This document shows, one piece after another, positions 1-10,643 of a stretch of DNA of 64,000 bases. Both the position numbers and the translations under genes were made by a program. The stretch's first letter is position 1; each line of letters opens with the position of its first letter. The DNA comes from Zelopaecilomyces penicillatus (lineage: Eukaryota > Ascomycota > Sordariomycetes > Hypocreales > Pseudodiploosporaceae): contig VCCP01000001.1 in assembly GCA_005765155.1 (NCBI GenBank), positions 2,046,001-2,110,000 on the forward strand. The letters are read 5' to 3'. The notes below the pieces were generated by a model. It had not been told where the DNA came from and searched no databases. It was given only the letters and a program-made list of their open reading frames with translations.

Positions 1-2174
1 GTTGCAAGGTTTGCAACGTTTGGCGGTTGATTCGCTGTGAGGGCTTTGTCCGACGTTGTCTCAAAGGTATCAAAGTATAACACAAATTCTCTCCTCTCAG
101 AAGTGAAATGTAAAGCGCATATAGCCCTCGTAGGTTCAGATCGAGAATCCACAGGTACAAAAATCCCAGTGAGATTTGGTAGAAGCGCTTCAACTGTCCT
201 CGCGCACTGGTAGCACACAGTGAAGTCGGGTACCGGCCGTTTGGTACAGGGGTCTCTCACAGTAAGCCAGGTCCGGGTCGCCTTTCGATCAACGGGACAA
301 GGCTGGTTCCGGGAGGTGGACATCACGTTAGCAACTTGATGAAAAATATGCAGATCAGTTTTACGCGATTTCAACGTCAACAGCCATGCAATACGATACC
401 AGGGTGATGACCCAAAGTCGCATGCTATTGGGCTACCTGTTGGGCGAAGCATAGGTTGAAAGTGAGTCCGGTACTCAGTATCCGCAAAAACGGAACCATA
501 GCAGTCAGGACAAATATTGAAGTCAGTCCTTGGCAGCGTAAGCCAGTCCATCTTGCCTGTTACTGGTTCGGTTCTCCTGCAATCTGGAAGTTGAGGCTGT
601 CCACCATCGATATTTTCAGAATATCGCCTAAATGATCCAATTGGGTTATCCAGCCGGATACCGTCCCTTATCGGATCAAATATAGGGGGTCGCCAGGACT
701 GAGGTGCATTGGTTGCCGCTATCGGTGGTGCTCCAACCCGTGTGTTATTGGCTGCTGTAAGACCGCTGGCCAAAGGCGAGATATGTGGCATCACCACGGT
801 GGGAATTGGCTGTGTATATAGATGTGTATCATGACCAGAGCCTTGCTGGACCCCGTGCCATGATGCAATCACGTCGTCATCGTCGGGATATGGAAGGTGA
901 GGTTTCAGTCGATCATGAGTTATTACATCGTATTCATCAGCAGGGTTTGGTGGCATTTGGTTGTTGTAATAATTCAAGGGCGTTCCCTCGGAAATGAAGT
1001 CTGATTTGGCAGAAACCGGCATTGTTCGTGTCCGGGAGGGAGACCTAGCACGCCAGTCATTGCCATTCAAACTCTCCGAGTTGCCGGCCTGTTCACGTTC
1101 ATCGTCAACGATGACAGGGGTTCGGCCAACGTGGCGACTATGTTCCCGAGATCCATGTGCAGATGAAGCTTTGCCGCTCTCATTCCAGTCTTGACGTCTA
1201 TTTCGCACAGGGCCTTCTTTCACATCTTTCCGTGGAGACGGAGTTTCGTCACGAAGGCGATGCTCGTTATCCCAGTCATTTGATCTCCCGGTCTCAACAA
1301 CGGTCTGTGATCGCCCAAGAGCAGAAGGAGCCGGACTATGCCGATTGCGTCTATCATCGGAGCTCCGTTCATTGGCCGCTGGCTGTGTGGTTCTGGTGGG
1401 AGGTTTAGGAACATCGCTCGGGGCTCGACCATGTCCGTAGTAACGCTTATCACGACTGTTTGGCCCATGTTTAGTGACCTCTGGTGATAACAGCGGATCA
1501 CCATATGGCCGGGGCTGCGTCTGAGAAAAAAAGTCAGGGCGGGTAGCGCTAGCAGTAGACTTGCTTCGGTGATGTGCTGGTGTTCTGTCCGCCCCCATAT
1601 CGGTGTCGAGACGTGGCAGTTCTTGCTTATCTGCCAGTCTGGTCATCGAGTTACGCCGATGTCTCTTTTCGTTGACAGGTTCGGATAAGTCTATTTTGGG
1701 AGAGGTCTCATTGCGCTGGTTCTGGAAATCATCATCAGGTCCAGCATCAGACCCCTTGTCCGAGTTTAATACGATGACAAATCGGCGCTCAGGATTGTGC
1801 TCATGGACCTCCATTAGCATTGGATTCTGATCAACATCGCCTCTGGACTGTGGCTCCTCGGCTGGAAATGACACAGTTGATGTCCCATATTCTCTTGCCA
1901 GGGATATAGCCTCATCTTCCACGCTGGGAGGGGGTGGTATGGTGCGTTGGGACGTTCGATTCTGTCCAGGTTGTCGGGTCACATAACGAGACGAGTTGGG
2001 CAGTGATTCTGATAAAGGCGGTCCTCGTGGATTTTCGGTTGGTCTTCAAGAGGGTTTAGTTTTGTTTTTCTATGTGAAGGAATTCGGGGTTACGAACGGC
2101 TGGGTACTTCTGGCCCTAGAGGTGGTAAAATACCCCATTTGAAGTATGTTCTGTATATCCAGGGAGTCGCTCAT
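1..2174 (-). CDS. Uncharacterised fungal protein with Cys-pair C-terminal region (3' end outside window)
   Basis: Reading the minus strand, an open frame runs without a stop from about 2043 to the window edge, so the C-terminus is missing. I place the start at ATG 2174, with exon 1 at 2174-2134 and a 90-nt intron (donor GTATTT, ACTAAAC branch site, acceptor TTGAAG); exon 2 is 2043 to below 1. Translation gives about 690 residues. The first ~450 are low-complexity and charged, rich in Ser, Arg, Asp and Pro, and look disordered. The last ~200 are more ordered: CPDC, then a lone Cys in an ACDFGSSPWYRIAWLLTLK stretch, a CPVDRK segment, CYQC and a final Cys. The paired cysteines suggest metal binding or disulfides. 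I recognise the type only as an uncharacterised ascomycete protein. The frame is certain; the first intron is less so. Confidence 0.8.
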
Positions 2175-3119
2175 GGTGACCTCACGTACACTCCTGGATG
2201 GAGCTCATAGCTCGACATAAAAAACAGGACAGTACAGGGTTCCGGAGCATATGTCACGGGGTGAGCACAGGACCGACGATAAGGTGCGAGTTGGGTGGCC
2301 AAGACAGGACAGCTTGTGTAATGATCAAGAGAGTAAGTATTGTGGCAATCAGTGGCGTCCCACGGTGGCAGCCGGCCCAGTTGCGAAGTATGTAGGCCGG
2401 ACAAACCTGTGTTCGCTGCCTGTTTGATGCTGGAAACAAGCGCTTGCGATGTAATCCAAAGAAGAAACTGGCAAAGAAGCCAAACTGCTTGTGACTGTGT
2501 CAACCGTGAGTCTCAATACGTGGAGGTTATGGTCGAGGCGCAGCAATGACATCGACAGTGGAGCCTAGCAACCTGAACACGTAGCGGCATAGAGCGGCCC
2601 GCTGAGGGGTCCTGGTTGATGTGCTAGGTGCAGAGCTCAGAGGCTAGAACACCCAACTGTAGGTAGTGCACTGCACTGTTGATCGCCCTGGGCGGTCGCC
2701 CTGTGAATGACACCCGACGCTTCCTTGACAGCCCGGGAGTGCAAGTGGACGAGCGCCACCATGTAACTTACCCTGGAAAAAACCTTGAGTTTGCCGTTGA
2801 ACGGACAATGCCTTCAGGACACAACCTAGCCTCTGATGTGGTTTGCTATATTACATCAGGTATGGCCGTTGATCAAAACAAGACTTTAAAATACCTCCTT
2901 ATCTAATGATTTGTTGTTGGAAGCGATCTATGTCTGCCGTAGCCTGTAGCTGTAACACAAGCACTACATAACCAGAATTTAAATACATCACAAACAGTCA
3001 TATAGGTAAGGTATTCATAACTTTGGAGTGGATTTTGTAGGTTCATATTTGCTAAATCCATTCACTTTTCAGTTGGTTCCGTTTCTGTTCCGTTTCTATT
3101 ATTCTGTTGCTACCAGCGC
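2175..3119. other. Intergenic region, left of the PDI gene
   Basis: This holds the 5' flank of the truncated left-edge gene and the 3' flank of the disulfide isomerase. Only short, overlapping open frames on both strands are present (none above about 110 codons) and none resembles a known family. No RNA gene or repeat was recognised. Confidence 0.6.
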
Positions 3120-4298
3120 TCACAGTTCATCCTTGATATCCTCAACCTTCTCGGCAACTTTCTCGACGAATTTACGCAAGACATTGGTCTTGCTCTTAAT
3201 CTCATCCCGCTTCGTAGGCACCAAACCGCCTTTTGCCAAGATACCATTGAGTCTGGCAAGCTCCTTGGCAACAAAGCCCTCGTTCTTAACGAGCTTATCA
3301 AAGACACGCACATAGTATGCGCCATACTTTTGCTGCGCAGCATTCGTCAACTTGGTAGCCTCAGCCTTGACTTGGGCGGCAGCTTCAGCGAGTGCGGTAC
3401 CACCGAGCAGTCCAGCCACGATGGTGTCCAAAGATGCAACAGTTCCAGCAATGTCATTGAGTTCGCCGCCCGGGGTCCTGTGGGTACCCGCCTGTTCATT
3501 GATCCACTGGAGAAAGTCCCTCTCGCCGCGACCAGCTTCGTACTTGACGGCCTCCTTCGTGCCAGCCGGGAACCAAAGTAGAGTGGGGTAAGATGAGACT
3601 TTATGTTCCTCACTGATAGCCTTGCTGTTGGCATTTTCAGCATCGACCTTGGCGATGACGACGTTGTCATCGCTAGCATAGTCGGTTGCCACCGTCTCCC
3701 AAATTGGAGCCAGATTCTTGCAGTCTGTGGACGACATAATTAGCTATGGCGGCGCTAACAAACAACGTGCATTGCAGGTATACTTACGGCCGCACCAGGG
3801 TGCAGTGAATGCCACCAGAACGTTCTTGTCCGTGCCGACAGTGTCATGGAAGGTTTTGTCTGTCAATACAACGACACTGCTGGGCATCTCCATCTTCTTC
3901 TTAGGCTTGACACCAGTTTTCTCGGTTATAAACTCAACCAGGCTATCCAGGTCTCGGCCTGATGAATACTCATGTGGCTTCTTGTTTTTTCCATCGAAGA
4001 ACTTCAAGGTGGGAAAGCCTTGAACACCAAACCTCTTGCCCAGTTCCCTCTCGGAATCGGCATCTACCTTGGCAATCTGTACCTTGTCCTTTGCATGCTC
4101 GAAAGCTAAAGCAAGTTCTTCATAGACAGGAGCAAGTGTCTTGCAATGGCCACACCAGGGAGCAAAGAACTCAACAAGTGTAGGCTTTCCGTCAAATACG
4201 ACTTTGTCAAAGTTGGACGGGATTAGATCAAGAACAGCGGATTTAGCGGCGACTGATGTAGCCAGAGCGGCGAGCACGAAGCTCTTGAGAAGCACCAT
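3120..4298 (-). CDS. erp38: Protein disulfide isomerase, Erp38/TigA type, ER lumen
   Basis: The predicted 371-residue protein is encoded by exons 4298-3788 and 3724-3120, joined over a 63-nt intron (GTAAGT donor, CACAG acceptor) that falls inside the second active site. Residues 1-18 form a signal peptide. Two thioredoxin domains follow, each with a WCGHC active site (Cys49/Cys52 and Cys169/Cys172), then an alpha-helical ERp29-like C-terminal domain. The last four residues are KDEL, an ER-retrieval signal. This a-a'-D layout is that of Neurospora ERp38 and Aspergillus TigA, which form and isomerise disulfides in secretory proteins. The gene is divergent from rps29, sharing about 500 bp of upstream DNA. 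The family call is firm; the symbol is by analogy. Confidence 0.95.
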
Positions 4299-4794
4299 TG
4301 CGTATTGATGGTGAAGTTATCACTTGAGAAACTGTGTGAAGAAGAGATATCCAAATACCAGTACCTGGAGCTTTTAATTGGGGCAGTATATGAAGAAGAA
4401 AAGGTCTCCACGGGCAGGTTATTGCTTCAGATCGATGTTGAAGAAGACAGCTTGCATTCGAGGCCCAAGCAATGAGCAAGCTGCTTGGCGGGGCAATAGC
4501 GGCACCAAGCTGTGCTTATTCGTAGTGGCGTAACTGCAAGCCCCACTCTGGCAAGATGCCGCCCCAGCTCCAGTGGCGTCAGGGGCCTTGCACGTGATGA
4601 TAAGCAGATCATTGCTTGAACATGTCACACCATAGGTGCACGTGATACAGCACCAATTTTGTGGGTACACGGACTGCTGGGCTGGGGCTGCCAACCCTCC
4701 AATCGGTTTTCGGTAGGCGTTGACAAAATCACACAAAATTTCCGCCCACTACTGCATCGCGAAATCCCCTTTGCAACGCACCTCAACCGCAATC
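4299..4794. promoter_or_regulatory. Shared divergent promoter region of the PDI gene and rps29
   Basis: About 500 bp separate the two start codons. The region has a duplicated 10-mer, TGCACGTGAT, at 4589-4598 and 4637-4646, spaced exactly 48 bp. Each copy holds a CACGTG E-box of the kind bound by Cbf1/bHLH factors. No open frame looks real here. That the repeats act on either gene is an inference. Confidence 0.5.
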
Positions 4795-5130
4795 ATGTCT
4801 CACGAAAGTGTCTGGAACTCGCGCCCGCGAAACTACGGCAAGGGCTCTCGCAGCTGGTATGCCATCTACAACTCCTAGCAAAATTTTGGTCGTTATTATA
4901 AAGAAAAACCTGGGATGTACTGACATATATTCTTTCCCATTACGTAGCCGTGTCTGCAAGCACACTGCTGGTCTTATTCGCAAGTACGACCTCAACCTGT
5001 GCCGTCAGTGCTTCCGTGAGAAGGCCAAGGATATCGGCTTCAACAAGGTGAGCAGCGGCGACTACGGGGGAGTTGGATTGGAGGCATATCGAGATGGCGG
5101 GACTAACAATTTGACCTACAGTACCGATAA
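4795..5130 (+). CDS. rps29: 40S ribosomal protein S29 (uS14)
   Basis: The three exons 4795-4856, 4948-5047 and 5122-5130 encode 56 residues, the normal length of eukaryotic S29; the last exon holds only Tyr-Arg and the stop. Donors are GTATGC and GTGAGC; acceptors are CGTAG and CTACAG, the latter after a GACTAAC branch site. The protein begins MSHESVWNSRPRNYGKGSR and carries the C4 zinc motif Cys21-x2-Cys24-x14-Cys39-x2-Cys42, with the family hallmark GLIRKYDLNLCRQCFRE. It is part of the small-subunit head near the decoding region. Neighbours are the divergent PDI gene and the convergent mitochondrial EF-Tu gene. Confidence 0.97.
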
Positions 5131-5842
5131 ACGAAACATTGTTGGTTGCGAGGGCAAGGATGATGGCAGATGCATACTGCATTTGATGGCGTCGCAAAAA
5201 GCACTCGGAGGGCGGCCGCTTGGAACCGGAGTTTAATGGCTTGCTTGGTTTTGAGGAAGATCGTGCGTCTGACGAACATCCTCCGAGGTTAGACGAATAC
5301 CATTTACATTGAACAAGAACGATTTTGCCTCAAGTCTCTGCCCAGGTGCCGACAAGGATATTATTTCATGGTTCGGATGTGTGAAATTAATCATGACGAG
5401 CTGGAACACACGCATGCAATGGATGGATGTAGTCAGGCACTACCAATTACTTGTCCACAACGCTGCAATGCGAGGACTTTATCCTGTCATCGATGCTTGT
5501 GGCGTGTCGTTGTCTTGTCTTCACTGTCACTGTTGTCGGAGCAGGAACTATGCCACGGAATTGAACGAACATCTCTCATAAATTCTTAACTGCTTTTAAA
5601 TTACCCTCCCCGAGACCGTCTAAAGTACATGTATCAAGACAATGGGAAGAAGCGAGTGGAGATGCCCCAGGCTGCGCTCCTGCCAATGAGAATATACAAG
5701 AGCTGTCATATCTCTCATCAAAACGTGCTTTTGCGTAATGTTACATGCCTGGTGAACCTTGAATGCGCCCTCCCAGTTCCAAGGATATTCTTTTTCGTTT
5801 CGGACAAAATAGTTGCAGGAGTTTTTTTTCTTTTTACCCCAT
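5131..5842. other. Convergent intergenic region between rps29 and the EF-Tu gene
   Basis: This region holds the 3' flanks of the two convergent genes. A T-rich tract (about 5820-5835) lies just past the EF-Tu stop. Short open frames overlap one another and match no recognised family. No RNA gene was seen. Confidence 0.6.
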
Positions 5843-7290
5843 TTACTCCATAATACGAGTGATCAGGCCGGTGGCCACAGTGCGACCACCCTCACGGATG
5901 TTGAATCGCTGGCCAACCTCAACTGCGTTGGGGTTGGTCATGGAAACAACCATCTCGACGTTGTCACCGGGCAGAACCATTTTGCTAGAAGCATCTGCGG
6001 TACCTTCAGGGAAGGTCAGATCGACAGACTCGTCAGATGTGCGCAGATAGAGCTGAGGTCGGTAGTGCTCATGGAAACCGGTGTGGCGGCCACCCTCCTC
6101 CTTAGTCAGGACGTAGAGAGAGGCAAGGAACTTCTTGTGCGACTTGACGGTTCCAGGCTTGCAAACGACCATGCCTCGTCGGACGTCCTCTCGGCGGATA
6201 CCTCGAATCAACAGACCAGAGTTGTCACCAGCTTGAGACTGATCACACGACTTCTTGAAAGTCTCGATATCGGTAACCTTGGACTTGATGACCTCAGTGC
6301 CCTTGCCGACGAGCTCAATTTCTTCATCACGCTTAAGAATACCACGCTCAACACGTCCAGAAACAACAGTTCCTCGGCCGGAGATTGAGAAGACATCCTC
6401 CACGGACATGAGGAATGGCTTGTCCATGTCACGAGCGGGCGTGGGAATCCACTCATCAACAGCCTTCATAAGCTCATCGATTTTCTGCTGTCCAATCTCA
6501 GGCTTCTGGTTGTTCAGAGCCATCAAGGCGGACCCCATGATGACGGGTGTATCGTCACCCTCAAAGCCGTAGGTGCTAAGAAGCTCACGCATCTCCATCT
6601 CGACAAGCTCCAACATCTCTGGGTCATCGATGGCATCGACCTTGTTGACGAAGACAACGATTCTCTGGACACCGACCTGTCTGGCAAGCAACAAGTGCTC
6701 ACGGGTTTGTGGCATCTGACCATCGGACGCGGCGACGACAATAATGGCACCATCCATGTTCGCAGCACCAGTAATCATGTTCTTGATATAATCGGCATGG
6801 CCAGGGCAGTCAACGTGTGAGTAGTGTCGGTTTTCGGTTGAGTACTCGATATGTGCGGTGGAAATGGTGATACCACGCTTCCGCTCCTCGGGTGCCTTGT
6901 CAATGGAGCCATAATCGAGGAAGTTGGCGAATCCCTTCTCCGATTGCCTCTTGGTAATAGCGGCGGAGAGTGTTGTCTAGAAACGCAAAAAGTCAATTGC
7001 CACATTCTCGAAAACGAAGCCATGATTTGTAGCTACCTTTCCGTGATCAACGTGGCCAATGGTACCTAGAGAGGGATGGTTAACAAGGCAATTGGCGCAA
7101 TGTCCATAGTAACTTCCATACCAATATTTACGTGGGGTTTCGTTCGCTCATACACGGCGTATGTGCGGTAGAGGTTGAGAGCTGCGGCATTACTCCTGAG
7201 AGCAGACTGAAGAGGGCTAACACGGCCTGTCTTTAGGCTCTGACGCGCAGTGCGCACAAACGGCGCAATGGATCGAAATGCGGTAGACAT
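5843..7290 (-). CDS. tuf1: Mitochondrial translation elongation factor Tu
   Basis: Exons 7290-7122, 7065-7037 (29 nt) and 6976-5843 encode 443 residues. The start is ATG 7290; an in-frame GTG two codons upstream was not used. Residues 1 to about 45 form an Arg/Ser/Ala-rich presequence for mitochondrial import. The GTPase domain follows, with GHVDHGKT (residues 60-67) as the P-loop, split across the two introns, then the effector segment, DCPGH and NKVD. Domains II and III match bacterial EF-Tu closely. The protein delivers aminoacyl-tRNA to the mitochondrial ribosome as a GTP complex. The tiny second exon encodes only the GHVDHGK segment. Confidence 0.97.
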
Positions 7291-8458
7291 CTTCACACCG
7301 AAATTATAAAAGAGTACACAATTATAGAGGATGGCGTTGAACGGAGAAGAGGAGAGCTTGAAGAACCCAAAGCGACTCGTCGAGATGTGTTGCCTTGGGG
7401 AAATTTTGTGACCTCTCCAGCATGGAAGCTTTTTCGCCAGGTATTCGGGACAGGGGTTGTGGTTCTACAGCTAGTTGCTTGTCACGTGGGGGATAGCCTC
7501 CCAGTCAAATGCGGCACAAGTTTACAAGATAACTGGAGTACACACATCAACTCTGACCGGGATAGGAATTGTCAATGCCATCACTATTTTAAAATAACTA
7601 GCGCTCATATTTCATTTAAGGATATTTTAAACCAACTGGTTATGGGAGTAAGGTATGGTGCTGAACAATCTGGCGTGCTGGCTTGGATACCCGTTAGCAA
7701 AGGAATCATCTCATAAACGTCTGGTTGGTTTGGAAATAGGATGCCAAAAGAAATGATATATAATTTTTTAATGTAGGATTTTGTAATGCATTGAGGTTCA
7801 AACAATTTGCTTGCGCTATGACGTCCAATTAAAATAATGGAATTAGCAATCGCAAATGAGAAAAGGCTCAATCTCAACATCAGCAGAGTTGTTAATGTGC
7901 GCTATCAAGATATCAACTCGATTTATGGTTGGAATTTGATAGTAGCTCTGCTGGTCTGTTTTGATTATGAGATATTACCAAGGCAAGTCGAGCAAAGAAT
8001 GGGGTTGCAAGCCGCTAGGATGCTTATTTCCTTCCTGTAATTAATTAACGGTTGACGCGCTGTGACTTATTAACATCTAGTGGTGTAGCAGTGGAAGCTC
8101 TGCCGGCTTGGATCCACCCGGCACTTTCGGGGTAACCGTCGCGCAGCGCCGCTAAAACAAAGTTGCCAGGTCATCCTCCTGCGACATTAAAAAAGTTCCG
8201 TGCCTCTGGGTCACGACGCGTCTTTGACAGTTTTGCATCCTGGTTCTTGGAGATATCAAAAAGCCTAGAAAATCAGCCTGGTATTCTTGCTCGAGCTGGA
8301 AAGTGTTCACAGTTTCGGTTCCTCAACAGGTCTTCAAAAGCTACTGTACAGGAGATATTTTCGTATCCCTACCTATCCTCTAGTCAACTGTTCAAGCCTC
8401 ACTTGCTGTCTTCATCACCAACTTCATTCTACCACAGTCCAGCACCATTCTCATCATC
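7291..8458. other. Intergenic region with an AT-rich core, upstream of tuf1 and pga2
   Basis: The region separates the divergent tuf1 and pga2 starts. A CACGTG box lies at 7483-7488, about 195 bp upstream of tuf1, and an ACGCGT site at 8216-8221, about 240 bp upstream of pga2. From about 7560 to 8060 the sequence is visibly richer in A and T than its surroundings, with a TTAATTAATTAA stretch near 8040. It holds only short open frames on both strands. A decayed element mutated by RIP is possible but unproven. Confidence 0.5.
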
Positions 8459-8932
8459 ATGGAGGCCCAAGCAGAGCATCAGGAACTGGAGCAGACGTCC
8501 CTCAACCCATTGGGATTGTTGACTCTCAAGTTGGCTCAGTATGGACAAAATGCATCCAACAACTTCTCAGACGCCTTCAACAGAATGACCCTTCAGAACT
8601 GGATTCGCCTCACCATGATTGTCGGTGGATACATGTTACTGCGACCTTACGTCCTTAAGTTATCCACCAAGGTTGCTGTGAAGAAATTGGAACAGCAGGA
8701 AGAAAAGGAGCGAGAAGAGGAAGCCAAGCTCGCCAAAATGACACCGAATGAACTGCGCGGTCTCAAAGATGATGATGAGATTGACGAAGGTGCCGATGGC
8801 TCCTCCGCAGACTGGGGGTCTAAGGCTCGAATCAGGCAACGCAAGATGCTCAAGAAACTGCTCGAGGAGGAAGAAGAGCGGCGCATAGACCGGGACGATG
8901 ACGCGGATATTCAGGAGTTTTATGTCGAGTAG
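8459..8932 (+). CDS. pga2: Pga2-like ER membrane protein
   Basis: A single exon encodes 157 residues, with ATG 8459 in a run of CATCAT just upstream. One transmembrane helix lies at about residues 47-63. After it comes a long, highly charged coiled coil rich in Lys, Glu and Arg, then an acidic tail. This order, with conserved NWIRL and GGYMLLRPY segments around the helix, matches the fungal PGA2 family. Yeast Pga2 is an essential ER membrane protein needed for processing and trafficking of Gas1 and alkaline phosphatase. The biochemical activity of the family is unclear. Confidence 0.9.
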   Translation: MEAQAEHQELEQTSLNPLGLLTLKLAQYGQNASNNFSDAFNRMTLQNWIRLTMIVGGYMLLRPYVLKLSTKVAVKKLEQQEEKEREEEAKLAKMTPNELRGLKDDDEIDEGADGSSADWGSKARIRQRKMLKKLLEEEEERRIDRDDDADIQEFYVE

Positions 8933-9572
8933 AGTGGCATCCTTGTTATCGACTGGAGTTAATGAAGCTCCATTGAAACCCGTGTCGCAGCTTTGAGTAG
9001 CCCTGGGCCGGTATGATACAATTCACAAGGCAATTTCGACATTTGGTGAAGGCCGGGAAGAGTACCAAGCAAGCTACTGGACCTGGGTCATCCCAAATAC
9101 TTTGCATTACAGTCAGTCATTTCTCCTGCGCATGAATTGATGTATAATATGGGAGATGGAGCATTGATGACTGATATGATGGAGCATCGGATTGGTCGGG
9201 TTGGAGGCGCTCATGAATACAACACATAATAATGACTGAGTTGCTGGTTAGGCCGTGCATAGTAAACATGAAACATTGTGCGTGCTAGAAGTCGGCCTGG
9301 GTAGGAGGTAGCTACTAAGCAATCAACACTACAAATAAGTCGATAATCACTGTATATTCCACTTGTCAACCGTAATTCTGGCAATAATAGGACTTTCCAT
9401 CGTAGAAAAGGGGGATATAGGTCCATATAGTTGATTCATAAGCAGGCCCGGCGAATGTTCTGAGTCGTCGGGAGAGTTGCGCAGGTGACATGCCTAAATG
9501 ATCTCTATGTCTTCTTTGCCCATTAAACGCCCCCCCCCCCCCCTTACCATAGTATCGACGATATACTATATA
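8933..9572. other. Convergent intergenic region between pga2 and the HSBP1-like gene
   Basis: This holds the 3' flanks of two convergent genes. A run of 14 C lies at 9530-9543, 30 bp past the stop codon of the minus-strand gene. No coding sequence or RNA gene was recognised. Confidence 0.6.
9530..9543. repeat. Homopolymer tract of 14 C (G on minus strand)
   Basis: Fourteen consecutive C residues are seen directly. On the minus strand this is a poly-G tract in the presumed 3' UTR of the HSBP1-like gene. Its length may vary among isolates or be mis-assembled. Confidence 0.85.
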
Positions 9573-9982
9573 TCATGAGGGTTTGGGCGAGCTTCCTTCC
9601 TTGGGTTTGTCTATCAATGCTGCCTCCAAGTTATCGAGTCTGCGCGACATTTCATCCACTTGGGTTTAGTTAGTTTCAGATACCAGATCCAAGTAGAGAT
9701 TTATTAGCTAGACAGTTACCTACTTTTGGCAAATATTTCAGAGGAGACACCAGCGAACTTGTTCGACAATGTGTTGAGTAGCTCCTCCACGGCAGCGTTC
9801 ACATCGGCACGACCATCTTCGGAAGACTGTAGATGCGGTTAATATTTTACCAAATAAATCACACTCTGGTAAGGAAAAGGGGTTTGAAGGGGGGTTATTC
9901 TTATCGTTTGTGGTTATGGACGGGGAGTGGAGAGACGTACGTTGGCCTGGTTGGAGACGACAGAGTCCCGATTGGAAGACAT
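9573..9982 (-). CDS. Heat shock factor-binding protein 1 (HSBP1)-like protein
   Basis: Three small exons (9982-9941, 9826-9724, 9658-9573) encode 76 residues. Splice sites are GTACGT/TACAG and GTAGGT/CCAAG; the second intron has an ACTAAC branch site. Phases 0 and 1 agree across both joins. The protein has a polar N-terminus, then one amphipathic helix with the HSBP1 pattern: D-x2-x-V-x2-LL, KF-x2-V/M-S, I-x3-M-D-x-MS-x-R-x-D-x-LE. Animal HSBP1 is a small trimeric coiled coil that binds heat shock factor 1 and also the WASH complex. Which role applies in fungi is not shown here. No single exon is long enough to stand out as an open frame. It is divergent from the Tul1/Dsc gene. Confidence 0.88.
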
Positions 9983-10643
9983 GATGTGCCTTTTGTATTG
10001 TAGTGTTTTGAAGAAAACGACAAGGAATGATGATTGAATGTTACAGAGGTTGATCTAGAAAGGAAGATGTAGAATGTGAAGCTTTCGGTTGAAAGCAATG
10101 AAGTCTGGGGTTTGAGGGGACAGACGAAACTGACCGAGTTGTTGGAGAGGGCTCGGTGGGTGAACACTGGACAGGTAGGTACAGTACTTAAAATGACAGT
10201 GACCTGACATGGGGTCATCCGCTGACCAGACATCAACACAGCGCTGGCATTAGCGTCCTGTAGCTGTAGCTGCCTACATTCAAGCTTGCCTGCTAAGAGT
10301 GCGCAGGCCAATTGCAAGACAAGGCTGTCGTCAGGTACTGGGGCATGCATGGGGGTGTGCTACGTAATTGCTCTGGACCCTCTCCGTTCATGACAGCTTC
10401 ACTTGCTGGCCTGCTACAACCTCTCTACACTGCATCCTACCGATTTCCTTCAACATTCTTCCTGCTGCATTCAATCTACCATCGCGCGCCTGCAGGTTTT
10501 TCAAGAACTATCCGATATCTAGTTACTTTGTCCCATCCAGCCACGGAGCCTCCCAATGGCCGTTCCGCACGACGTTGCATCGAGTCGATAAATAATGGTG
10601 GCGTGGTAACCAACCTGCGGGTACGACAGCGGCGCCATTCAGC
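9983..10643. promoter_or_regulatory. Shared upstream region of the HSBP1-like and Tul1/Dsc genes
   Basis: This 660-bp region lies between two divergent starts. It holds one copy of the 15-mer GGTAGGTACAGTACT (10174-10188), which recurs at 23087-23101. A pyrimidine-rich stretch lies closer to the plus-strand gene. No open frame appears genuine. Confidence 0.5.
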
